Source of the DNA: Haliclystus octoradiatus
Taxonomy: Eukaryota; Cnidaria; Staurozoa; Stauromedusae; Haliclystidae
DNA length: 64,000 nt
NCBI GenBank assembly: GCA_916610825.1
Contig: OU744452.1
Location: 374,501 to 438,500, forward strand
Direction of reading: 5' to 3'
Shown: positions 43,509-54,500 of the stretch, piece after piece
How the letters are laid out: the number at the start of each line of letters is the position of its first letter
How positions within the stretch are numbered: the stretch's first letter is position 1
Notes under the pieces: model-generated
What the model was told of the DNA's origin: nothing
The model's input: the letters and a program-made list of their open reading frames with translations, nothing else
The model's database searches: none
Translations under genes and position numbers: made by a program

Positions 43509-45165
43509 ATGAGGGTCTGGCAGACAATATTGGTCGTTTCGTTGACCATTTGCTTGGTATCCGGTAAGTCAATTAAGGAAACAGTTTACTTCATGTGTTA
43601 TCATTACTTCAGATGGTGATCACATTTACTGTTATTAACAAATAGGCTATCCACGTAAAAATGCCAAAGTTGAAAAAAAACACAAAGGAGCCAAAAAGGT
43701 CAGTTAGAAATATAATAATAATTATCTGCACTTGTTGTTTGATAATGCCATTTTATTATTATTCTATTGAACCTAATTATAATATATAACTTACTGATAT
43801 CTTGTTTTTGTTTTGAATAGCAAGATCCATTAGTCCCTCCACCACCCCAACCACAACCACCCCCACCCCCACCGCCAGAGGTCCCACCCCCTGTTGAACC
43901 CACTGTAGCCCCACCACCACCTCCAGTACCAGACGTACCACCACCAGTTGTCCCTCCGCCAGCTGTACCTCCACCGTTCGTACCTCCTGCTGCTGAAGGG
44001 TCTGGAGATGAATCATCAGGAGGTAAGCCAAACATGCCACATTAAAATAATAATTACATTTTTATCGTCCATCCACCCACCGTATCGTTTATTGATTATG
44101 TTTATTTCTATTTCAGTGATGCCTCCTGCCCCAGTGCAGCCACCTGTTATGCTTCCCACACTCCCCCCACAGGTACCTCAACCAGCACCTCCAGGTCCCC
44201 CACCTGGTGTTCCAGCACCCCCTCCCCCACCTCCTCCAGGTGCTCCCCCTGCCCCACCTCCTCCAGCAGGTGGTCCTCCAGCCGATCCTCCAGCACCTCC
44301 CCCACCAGCTCCACCAGCGGACCCAGCTGCCCCACCCCCACCACCCCCACAAGAAGAGGAAGAGGAAGAAGAGAAGAAGAAGAAGCAGAAAAAGGGCAAA
44401 AAGGTGAAAGCAATTAAGAAATCATCAAAGCACGGTGGTAAGAAACACAACAACCGCGGTTCAGTATTAACCCATTCGGTTAACCGCATCTCACAGACAC
44501 CGAATGCACCTAATATTCAACATGCTCTTTCGCACACTACATCCCACGCCAAAGTTAAAGCTGGAACAAGAAGACGCAGAGACATCAACGAAGACATCGA
44601 CGAAATGATCTTTCCTGATTCAGATTCCGCCGAAGAAGATGATAATGATATTGATAACGATGAACAGACCACCGAAGAATCTCACGACGATAATGACAAT
44701 GCAGCTGAAAGTGGTGACTCAGCAGAATGCAAAGATAACCTTGCAAATGATGATGATGATGATGATAGCGATGATTCAGGAGATGATGAAGATCAACCAC
44801 AAGCCCCAGCGCCTGCTGCAGCCCCATGCCCTGTCCCTCCCCCTGAGCCACCAGTACTTCCAGCCGCCGCACCGTATCCCGGATATCCAGCAGGATACCC
44901 AGAATACCCACCTCCACCCCCACCACCCCCACCACCAGTAGAACCACCCCCACCACCACCACCAGTAGATCCACTCCCACCACCACCACCACCACCACCA
45001 CCACCACCACCACCCCCACCCCCACCTCCACCACCATTCTACAAGAAGAAGGCTGCACACAAGAAAGTGAAATTCGATAAGACAAACCGAGACAATGACG
45101 AGAAGATCAAGCCTCTTCATAAAATATTGAAAACGAAAAAGACGCGAAGCCACACCCACCACTAA
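43509..45165 (+). CDS. predicted secreted protein C, 452 aa, extremely proline-rich with charge blocks
   Basis: Exons 43509-43563, 43646-43698, 43821-44022 and 44117-45165 (phases 1, 0, 1) close to 452 codons plus stop. A signal peptide (MRVWQTILVVSLTICLVSG) is followed by a Lys-rich mini-exon and a Pro/Val exon. The long last exon has four blocks: Pro/Ala, then EEEEEEEKKKKQKKGKK, a furin-like TRRRRD, an Asp/Glu/Asn block (a run of six Asp), and a closing poly-Pro run of about 20 before a Lys/His-rich end (SHTHH). One Cys-containing motif (CPVPPP) stands alone. It is intrinsically disordered by composition. Acidic, basic and proline-rich blocks in secreted proteins occur in biomineral and coat matrices, but no homology is claimed. 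Gly- and Val-rich reverse-strand frames here are shadows. AATAAA lies at 45365. Confidence 0.8.
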
Positions 45166-45364
45166 TCAATCAACTATGATGTCCTCACAAGTGTCTTTTG
45201 ACAACAATTAATTACTATGGTTACAGTTATGATAACTTTTTAAATGCAAATTAATTAAACCATCATTTTAATGCTGTTATTGATATTGTGTATCCAATAA
45301 TTATCATACAAAAATAATTCTGACAATCTAAAATCCATTTAATGCAATTTCATGTTTATATGGA

Positions 45365-45370
45365 AATAAA
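45365..45370 (+). terminator. poly(A) signal of secreted protein C gene
   Basis: AATAAA 200 bp after the stop codon. Confidence 0.65.
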
Positions 45371-45974
45371 ATTACACAACACGAAACACGATACAATTTA
45401 TTGTTATTATTGATTTTTGTATTATGATCTTTATCTTTAATCATAAAGAAGAAACCACTAATTTGCGACCTTCTGAAGTCATGAAGTCCCTATAATTCAT
45501 GAAGTAACTGCTAGCGAAATACTGTAACAGAGTTCCCTCATATACTTAAGAGTTTCAAGGTGGTCGTTTGGCAATAATGCATGAATGAGTAACTGAACGA
45601 TATTAGGTCTACTAAAAGCGGAGTCCATACCACATTTATTTATAATTTCTAGGAGTGACTCTTTTCGCTAAGACAAACACTTGTAAATGTTCAGCATTGA
45701 TCTCAGCAACGACACTGCAGACTAATTTCAACAGATCGCACGGCACGATATACCTTCAGTGATTTTCAATGCGGTGCACGGCATCGCTTTATCTGCTCCG
45801 GTAACTATACATTCCCTAGCTACAGCCCGCGACTAATATAGACTATTTAAAGATCTCAAGCATGGTCTATCGAGAATCAATGAAATATTAAGCAACCAAT
45901 CAAAATTCAAATCATCGCATATCGCACGTACCCACAGTACATTCTATAATAATGCTGTTAATATAGTAATGATA
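45371..45974. other. intergenic, nothing recognised
   Basis: AT-rich, no domain, repeat end or RNA gene seen. Confidence 0.4.
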
Positions 45975-46320
45975 AACAACTCAATTATAATAGGGATTAA
46001 TTTGTGTTATTTATTAAATTATCAGCGGGAAGAGAGATTAATGTCTGTAAAATTATTGTTAAATTTGTTACTACATTATCAGGCAAAGAGTTCCAATTAT
46101 TTACACACGGTTACAGAAAATGAAGTAAACTGTAATATTTTTACAACGTCGCTTAGTAAATCGCTTTTGTACTCGTTCAATGTTAATCATAGCAGTTTTT
46201 ACATAATTTGGATTCCAAACTTCTATGGTTGATTCAAGGATTGGTCGCACATATGCCATGTATGCTTTTCTAGTAAATTTGAATCTTTGGAAATACAGCA
46301 TTCCCAGGAAGGCATTTGAA
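45975..46320 (-). pseudogene. 5'-truncated LINE tail
   Basis: The minus strand reads MLYFQRFKFTRKAYMAYVRP then ILESTIEVWNP and INIERVQKRFTKR, the C-terminal 'YVRPiLE...vWnP...iE.VQrrFTKR' block of a LINE reverse transcriptase. In another frame VNNWNSLPDNVV follows, the LINE C-terminal 'WNsLP' motif. It abuts the gag remnant and seems to truncate it. Confidence 0.8.
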
Positions 46321-46322
46321 AA

Positions 46323-46800
46323 TTAGAAAAGAACAAGACCATTGATAACATCATCTCTAACACGAATGACAAAACGATCTCTGAAGATTTGTGATTTACA
46401 GCATTCTGCGAATTTACATCCACGCTGGATTTCTCTCAGGTCATTGAGCCAATCATCAATTGTTTCACCATCGGCTTGATCTCGACGTTTGAAGCGATGT
46501 GTTTCGACTACTTCATTTTGAGCTCCTTTTCCATATTTGTCTAATTCAATAAGGAGACTTTTGACAGATAGTCCTTGTTCTTCTGTGAGTGGCAGGATCG
46601 TCAGAATTTGCAAGGTCTCGTCGGCCAAGCACATATTCAAGAAATAAACTTGATGCTGAGCAGGTAACGCTTCCATATTCGTAAGGCAAGGGTATCCATC
46701 CCATTTTAATTTCCATAATTTGAAATGCTCGTAGAGGTCAACGGTAAGGTCCAACTTACCCGGTAATTTGGCTTGTATTCGGAGATTATAAATCGCCGCC
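46323..46800 (-). pseudogene. Gypsy-type gag remnant interrupted by the MULE
   Basis: The minus-strand frame encodes a retrotransposon gag/capsid-like domain: HFKLWKLKWDGYPCLT, CLADETLQILTILPL, RFKRRDQADGETIDDWLNDL and CKFAECC...RDRFVIRVRDD. Its N-terminal 17 codons as read (from 46853) are in fact the MULE's inverted repeat, so the apparent start is an artefact. The native 5' part should continue beyond 55581 on the minus strand, where a stop is soon met. The 3' end is cut by the LINE tail. The gene is not functional. Confidence 0.75.
46792..46800. repeat. 9-bp target-site duplication, left copy
   Basis: ATCGCCGCC directly outside the left TIR, identical to 55582-55590. Confidence 0.9.
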
Positions 46801-46919
46801 GCGCATGGATTTTTCGTAACGCGTAACCCACATTCCATAACCGTAACCCACATTCCAGTTTCGTTTTCATGTTTTTCACCTCGTCTCTGTGTGAGGAAGA
46901 AGTAGAAAAAGCGCGAAAA
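46801..46919 (+). repeat. MULE left terminal inverted repeat
   Basis: 119 bp starting GCGCATGGATTTTTCG. Two copies of CGTAACCCACATTCC lie near the outer end (from 46820 and 46841), repeated at the other end, and are plausible transposase-binding sites. Confidence 0.9.
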
Positions 46920-47033
46920 TAGTTAGATTATTGAGAGTGAATTAGAGTTGATGTTGGTTGTTGAACATGTGATTTACTTTGCTATTATATATTATATATG
47001 TAGCTGTTAGGAATCTTATCTCAAAATTTTAAA

Positions 47034-50000
47034 ATGGATGAACAATTTGACTTCGAAATTGATGGACTGGAAGTCTTTGTAAATGATTTTTTGTATAGTG
47101 TTCCACATGAACCTGTGGATTCTGATCATCCTGTTGATGTTGAAAAATCCCTATGTCAAATACCGATTGATGCCTTTGGAAAGCAAGGTAGGAAAACTGT
47201 TGTGCATATTACATCAAAGTGTTTGTTTTTGTGCACGTATGTGCACTATATGTTATAGAATTATACTGTATGTTTAATACCCTGTTCTTCGCATTGTAAC
47301 ATTAACATAAGGTCTAACTTTTACTTTACTTTAACCTTTTCACAATGTGTAAGAATTTGGCTCAAGCTAGAGAAGAGAGAGACAGAAAAGGGACACTATT
47401 ATAAATTATAGGTTTCCCATTTTAATGAGACATGATCAACCTTTACAACAGAACTGGTCCTAAACTCCAAAAGTGCTCCATTTATCACAGTTATAACTAC
47501 GCGTGACTAATCTTTAAACGTGACCCGTAGCGCTAAGATGGAACACTAAACCTGAGTCAAGAATCTACGATTTTATTGAAATCTGTAATTTCAGTCCATT
47601 TTATGTGGGGTTTCATTTCTGTTTTAAAATTGTTTTGTCATTTAATTTGGTAGGTGACGGTGTTGAAGTTGAAGAAAATCCAAGACAAAGCGAATCCTGC
47701 TCATTGCAAGAATATGCTCCAACAAATGGTTAGAATATTAGTAGTTTTTGTATCAATAATAAATCACAGAAAGTTTATCAAGATAACTAGATCCTGCTTA
47801 AGGACATTCACTCAAAATGAAACATTAGTATTAATCCTAATGTATATGCCTTGTCATAGTATATTTATGTAATGTTACGTTTGATCATTTTGTGGTTCCT
47901 TGTTATGAATCATGTTACCCATTGACGTAACATGCCTCAGTTTGTTCCTTGTATCTGTTCCGTGTTTGAATCAATCTAGTTTTACTTACGTTGTTTGTTA
48001 TTGTAAGCAATGCTGACTAGTAATTCGATGCATGTTTTCATAGTTGTGTTATTGACGTAATGTTAACTTGTTATTCCCCTTTATTATTCATAAAGTCCTA
48101 GTAAATTGTTAACTTGGTCAGTTGTTCAGTGTACATCGTGTTCAATAAAGCTATCAGTAACCAATTACTGTGTCTTCCTTGCGCTGTACAATACGTGGTA
48201 TTTTACAGCCTACATTGTCTCTTGGACCAAATAAATGTTTCTATACATGCAAATTGCTGGTGTTTGCAGTCAATCATGTGCAATTTAACAATTGCTTGTG
48301 CAGTGGGGTAATTCTTTCATGAAATAGTTACATTTCAATTATGGATTGTGCATAATAAATTGTCTTCTGGTTTTGAAATAGTTTTTACTGACTAATAGAT
48401 TTTGGCTTCTTTTATAGCCTACATTCAACATTTTATGCCTTCAAGGACTTCTAGTGGGTTACTGGTGCCATTTCAATGATATTTTGATATTTTTCATACA
48501 TTTATCACTCCTGAGCACTGAATATTGAGTATAAAACAACATCATTGTAATTTGTGAATTGTAACTTAATTGCTAATTCTACCAAATAAGAAATGCCATC
48601 CTTTTTCAATTTAGATGATTTAACAATACATATTCCTGTTCTGGATAATGATGTCATTCACCAAGCTTTGGATAGCGTTTCGAAAACTATCCCAAAAACG
48701 ATTCAGAAAAATGTTGAAGATTATAATGAGTACATGCTACCATTACTGTCTACAAAATTTCACTACGAAATGATGGCATTCAACAAAGGTGCACACGAAG
48801 AGACCTTTTATGCTCAGCTCAAATGTAATATAAGTTCAAAAGAAGATATTTCTGATTTTGTAGAAGATTATCAAGAAACAACAAAGCAAACTCTGAGAAT
48901 AAGCAAAACTTATGGCGTATGCAATTCAGGAAGTCAACTGCAACAAAATTTCACAATGCGTTTTCGATGTCAGCACAACACAAGGTCTAAATGTCTCTAT
49001 GCACCTGGGCGTAGAATCAAGAACACGATATGCCCATTCTTTATCTCATTTAAAATAAAATTTGAAGGATCAAAAACTAATGATGACGATAAACATTGTT
49101 TCATAGATTTTAAGCATCAGCATAACCATGCTGTGACTCCATTGAATGCTTTATCATTCAGAGATTGCAGTCGTGATAGCAAAGAGAAGATGTTTAAGCT
49201 ATTTGAGAATAGATATACTCCCTCATTGGCTTATGGAGCTTTTAAAAAGGAACTTAGAGAAAGCTGTAAATCAGATACAGAATTTGAGCTCAAATTTGCA
49301 GACAGATCTATCATGCCTCGCTTAACTGACTTCAAATATTATTATAAATTATTCAATAGTAGTCTGTATGGGGCCAAAAATGGGGAGAAGTTGATTTCGC
49401 GATTGAATGATAAGGTCAGCCAATATAATGAGAAATTTAAAGCTCAGGATGGCAAAATGAAGCATAAATTGACTGTTGATCAAGTATCAAAACGGGTCAA
49501 ACTAGTGCTTGCAATTGTCACACCCTTGATGGCAAGAGTGCACAAGCATCTGCTGCATTCTTCTGAACTAGTGTTTTCAGATAGCACTTCGAATCTGGAT
49601 GACCACAATTTGCGTTTTCTGATGCTTTGCACCCATTCTGTGGCAGGTGGGTTGCCACTAGCCATAATAATTATGAGTGACGAAACGGAAGAAACATTTA
49701 ATGAGGCATTTGAATTACTGAAGGAGTGCTTACCGGTTTATGCCTTTTTTAATAGAGGGACAGAGTTAGGGCCAATGGTGTTTTTAACAGATAACTGCAG
49801 TGAAGAGAGGATAGCACTTTCTTCGTCGTGGCCAAATGCGAGATTGATGCTATGCACCTTTCATGTGCTACAAGCGATTTGGAGGTGGCTCTTCGACAAG
49901 AAAAATAAAATTATGCAAGACGACAGGCCAACCATAATGAAATGTATTAAAAAAGTTATGTACTCATTGACAGATTCTGATGCCAAAGAACATGCAGAAT

Positions 50001-51250
50001 CAATGCTACAGAGTGAAATAGTACAACGTTCGCCATTATTTAAAGCCTACTATGAAGAATATGTACAGCCAAACATTGCATACTGGTGTTTGGCTTATCG
50101 AACATCTCTTCCAATAAGAGGAAACCATACTCAAAACTATGCTGAATCCCAGTTTCTCGTCATCAAACAGGAAATGTTACAGAGGGTAAAATCATATAAT
50201 GTAATAGAACTCATTGATATGGTTATTGGTGATCTTGAACAGCACTACCAAGACAAGCTGCTCAAGGTTGCCAATGGGTCTCTGGATGGAACCTACAGCA
50301 AACGATATACCGCAACAAAACAGAAAGACATTGACCCTGACAACGTCATTGCTCTTGACAAAGACCTAGGATTTTACAGTGTTTTGTCTTCATCATCGTC
50401 GGGTGTCTTGTATGACATAGACATTTTATCTGGTTTTTGTAGCTGTCCGGTTGGTAGCGATGGTAGCCCATGCAAACATCAGTTTGCAGTAACAAAGAAG
50501 TTTAAAATAGGTAATGACAATTTTCTGCCAGTATTCAGCCAGAATGAACGCAGAGGGTATGCCCAGATTGCACATGAGGAAGCACTTCGAATAGAATTTT
50601 ATCAGGATTTTACCCAGATATGTGACTCGGACGGAGTAGAAGCCGGTGTGGATCCACCAAGTAATGCCTCCGAATTCACATTGCCTTGTGCTGACGTCAT
50701 TGTGTCAAATGAGTGTCTCAGTGAAGAATGCCCCATATCTATACAAATAACTCCATCAACAGAAACTGCTTTGCGCAGCTTTGAGGATGCTGTTGATGTC
50801 ATAAAGAATGCGATCCGGACCGGAGACAGCAATGTGTTAACAGGAATTACAAAATTTAGTGCGAAAGTATGCAAAATGTCTCATGGGAAATTGGGAAGTG
50901 CCCTCCATTGTTTCGATAACAAATTTGTTGGTAAACAATCAATAGTCCATTCAAAGTTTAAAATAGTAGGCAGAGCAAAAAAGAACTTCAGACGCGGTGC
51001 AATTGGTGTATTACCTGATGCTGTCAAGAGAAGAAAGGGACCAAGTAAAACTAGAAAAGCTCTTATGAAGGGCTCTAAACAAATTGACACCCCTCTTCTC
51101 CTTGATGACAATACCCGTCAATCAAAAAAAAGAACACACTGTCTGGCTACAATATTAGAACAAAATGTACCTGCTGCAAAGAAAGCTGGCCGAGCTATGC
51201 ATTCACGCTGTAAACCATCATATAAAAAAAAACAGAAAACAGCAAAGTAA
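47034..51250 (+). CDS. MULE transposase with SWIM zinc finger, 954 aa, 3 exons
   Basis: Exons 47034-47187, 47654-47728 and 48615-51250, both introns phase 1, close to 954 codons plus stop. The 885-codon frame beginning at 48593 uses intron bases and is a sub-model. Residues of about 180-260 form a zinc-binding, FAR1/FLYWCH-like DNA-binding region (Cys pairs, then HQHNH). The MULE catalytic core follows: Asp near 399 (VFSDSTSN), Asp near 469 (FLTDNCSEER) with LMLCTFHV, and a Glu in NYAESQF near 586. The SWIM finger is CSCPVGSDGSPCKH at about 685-700. The C-terminus is basic (RRKGPSKTRK, PSYKKKQKTAK), as for a nuclear localisation signal. The acidic N-terminal exons (DFEIDGLEVF) lack a known domain. 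No stop or frameshift is present. It would cut and rejoin the element at its TIRs. Confidence 0.87.
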
Positions 51251-51473
51251 GCGAAATTTCTCAACTGTTACACTCAAAATTATCGCTCAAAAACTCGATA
51301 TTCAAAATTGATTCACTTTTGCATAGAATCAGTACCAGTGCCTAACTGATTGAAGGCAAAAATCCAAAAATTAGCAAACATAACATATATATATAAGTAG
51401 ATCGAACATAATTTTGCATATAGCCGGTTGTAATTTTTCCTTTTCATTTCATTACGAAGTTCAAAAATCTAAC

Positions 51474-51479
51474 AATAAA
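51474..51479 (+). terminator. poly(A) signal of the MULE transposase gene
   Basis: AATAAA 224 bp after the stop, about 50 bp from the opposing signal of the zinc-finger gene. Confidence 0.6.
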
Positions 51480-51529
51480 TTTGACGGACACATGTAATAG
51501 ATTCCAAATAACAAATTATCAGTAATAAC

Positions 51530-51535
51530 TTTATT
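51530..51535 (-). terminator. poly(A) signal of the zinc-finger gene
   Basis: TTTATT on the plus strand (AATAAA on the minus) 42 bp past the zinc-finger stop. The two convergent transcripts probably overlap at their 3' ends. Confidence 0.55.
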
Positions 51536-51576
51536 CATTGATTATTTTAATTTAAGAAGAACATCAATACCTATCG

Positions 51577-54500
51577 CTAGTGCTTTTTTAAATGCTTGTT
51601 TCTGTTTGAGGCCGTCGAAAAAACACTAGTGCAAACATTACATTTAAATTTTGTACTGGTGTGAATCTTCTTGTGTTCATTCAGCCTGAATTTACTTGCA
51701 AAATATTTGTTGCAGATATTGCATGGTATAACTTTCTCTCTGTGTGTATCATTGAAATGGGACTGTACCAACTTTTGTGATGAAAATTCTTTCTTGCAGG
51801 AGGGGCATTTATGGGATTTCCCATGATCCTTTATGTGTTGGTTCAGATTCACCTCTCTCGAGAATTTCCAATTGCATACATGACAAATAAACTTCTTTCC
51901 TTGTATCAGCCTCGTATTGATAATGTTTGCACGCTTTGCACAATCCTTATGGAAAAACAAATGGACATAAGTGTATAGAGTGCCCGTATAGTTTTGTATA
52001 AATTATGCTTAAAATAAGGCCGCAATGAAAATCAAGTGTGTGAGCAGGCCCTTATTTTTTGAAAGAATAACCTCGAAAGGCAAGACTACCTTTTCTTGGG
52101 ACTGTTGAACTGAAGATAGACAGCTTCTTACAGTCCCCCCCCCCCAGAATATTGAAAGGGTGTTGATATACGCAATATAACACACACAATGTTGAATTAA
52201 TTGAACTTACCAAAAGTTACCGAAAATTTAAGTCATGATTTAAGCTTTCCCCTGCTAAAAAGAGTTCAGAAGTCCATGAAAAGTTCATGAACATTAGATG
52301 GCCCCAATATTCCATGAGCTGTTCATGAACTGTCTGCAAAGGTTCATGAACTGTTCATAAACGGTTCATGAACTTCTGAACTGTATTTTGCAACATGGTA
52401 TTCGTCATCATAATTGCACAGCAAAAGATTTGTTGAAAACAGCCTGAGTGTTTATATTATCCATATTGAACAATAAAGTGTTTGATATTTGATCTATAAA
52501 ATAAAAATATCTAATATGTGTGAGACTAACAGGGTTTTCTGAGAGAGAGAGAGAGACAGAAAATCAGAACTCTTCTTTACAAATATAACTTGTTCTTATT
52601 TCAATCATTATCTTTTTGAAGAAGAAGTGTTTTCTGTCTCTTTCACGCCAACCTTATAAGTCATTAGATATTTCTATTTTATAGATCAATATCAAACACT
52701 TTATTGTTCAATATGGATTATATAAACACTCAGGCTGGCTTCTATGTTTATATTTAACACTTATTTAACAGAAAGTGTTTGATATTTGCTTAATATTAAA
52801 CAAACCTCTTTAATGCATAGCGATGTCTTTTGCCATAGCTGTCCAATCATTTTGCTCAATACGGAGAAGTCCAAATCTGGATGAATTCTTTTAATCTTTT
52901 TCTATTTCAAATACAGTAATTTGAAATAACATGCGATTAGGCATACACTTTGTTATAAGAATACCAGGGCTCAAATTCTGAACAAATACATTATTTAAAT
53001 GAGTTCAAAATTCCCAAATGGAAACGATATGCACTTGAAATACAAGTACTGTACAAGTGTACTATACGTGAAAGCACTCTGATAGACAAGCTAGGAACAG
53101 CATATATGTATTTCAAAATATAAAATAGAAAAGAAAGTTGAATTAAGAACAACGTTTAGAACGCTTTGAGGTTTAGGCCTAGTGATTGTCGGCTTGGCTT
53201 GTCTTGTCAACTGTGATTTATATTGTAACTTTTGTTGAACACATATTCCCAACACTGTAAATAGTAACGTATTTTATGTATTCTCTCGCATTCACCTTAA
53301 TCGCATATTGAACCTCAACTGGTATAGCTGGTCCACCAACTTATAGAGGCTCTGATGTTATACGATCATATGATTGTCAGCTACTTTTACTAATATAGAT
53401 TATTATGATCATTAAATCAGAGCTCCAATCAAGAAAACAAATTATAACACTGACCATCAGCCAAAATTTATTTTCTTATAAAAATCGCAGTCAGTGGCAC
53501 ATCATATTAGGGATGTGGGTGGACTTTATAAATTTTGTTTGACTGTAAAAACAGATCAACACAATTCAACTTACCATTGAAACACGGAAAAACAAGTTAT
53601 ATCCTGTCACTTCGCCAGATTTCCTCCCAAGATATGTTTGAGGTCTAACACGGTCAGTATCTTCATCATTAATGGAATCTTCAATATTTTCTGAAACAGA
53701 TTCTATCGTATTCCTGTAATCCGAAGAACCCTGGGAAATAGTATAGATGATATATGTTTAGAAAATGATCATATCATTGGTGCACTGGTAGCATGGTAAC
53801 CGTGGTAGAATGTCCGCACTAAATAAGCGAGAGGCAGGGATTCTATTCCTTGTCAGTGCACACAAATGTGTCTGTAAATTCGTTTTATGTTCCAAAAATA
53901 AACAAGCACTGGTGCTGTGGGGTAGTCTAACTGACCTAACTTTCAATCATAATTTGTATGAAAATTATTGGAAAGTGTAATGCGTGTATCAGCGGCTTTC
54001 CCGGCTTCCAAGGGGATTAGTTGAGATTTGTTACAAAATAGAGCTCTAGGGGGAGCAAAGGGTTTTGTCTTTTTTGCAAATTCTATTTATACCCCGGGGA
54101 AAACCCCAGCCAATGTAATTTATGGTCAGCAGGTTTTATAAAAAATATCGCCGCCACAATTGAAAACACATGAGATTTGTTGTACATTACACATTCATGT
54201 ATGAGAAATTGTATTAGTATTTTTGTTGTCATATTCATTGCCAATATGTTTTCTGCAGATATTCCTATACAGTCAACAAGCAAGAGGGCGAAACAACAGG
54301 CATTCAAAATACATATAACAGTTACTAATCGCATGACAATATGAAGCACCAATCACATCACATTACTAATTATCACATGGCATCACATGCACTCAAACAA
54401 TACAATCACGTGAACAACATGCATAATACCTAAAATATTACATGACATCAAATATTCAACACATCGTAACGACAACACTGCACACAGATATACAACTGAG

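Noticed and set aside
43700-44489. Gly-, Val- and Trp-rich minus-strand frames
   Set aside because: Shadows of the proline codons of secreted protein C.
46801-46853. Start of a gag protein reading through from 46853
   Set aside because: These codons are the MULE inverted repeat, repeated at 55.5 kb; the frame fusion is accidental.
48593-51250. Single-exon 885-aa model of the MULE transposase
   Set aside because: Its first seven codons overlap an acceptor (TTTAG at 48610-48614). Two upstream exons join in phase and add a plausible acidic N-terminus, so the three-exon model is preferred.
52283-52373. CRISPR-like or satellite array
   Set aside because: Palindromes are only 10 bp with irregular spacing, in an animal genome; not a CRISPR array.
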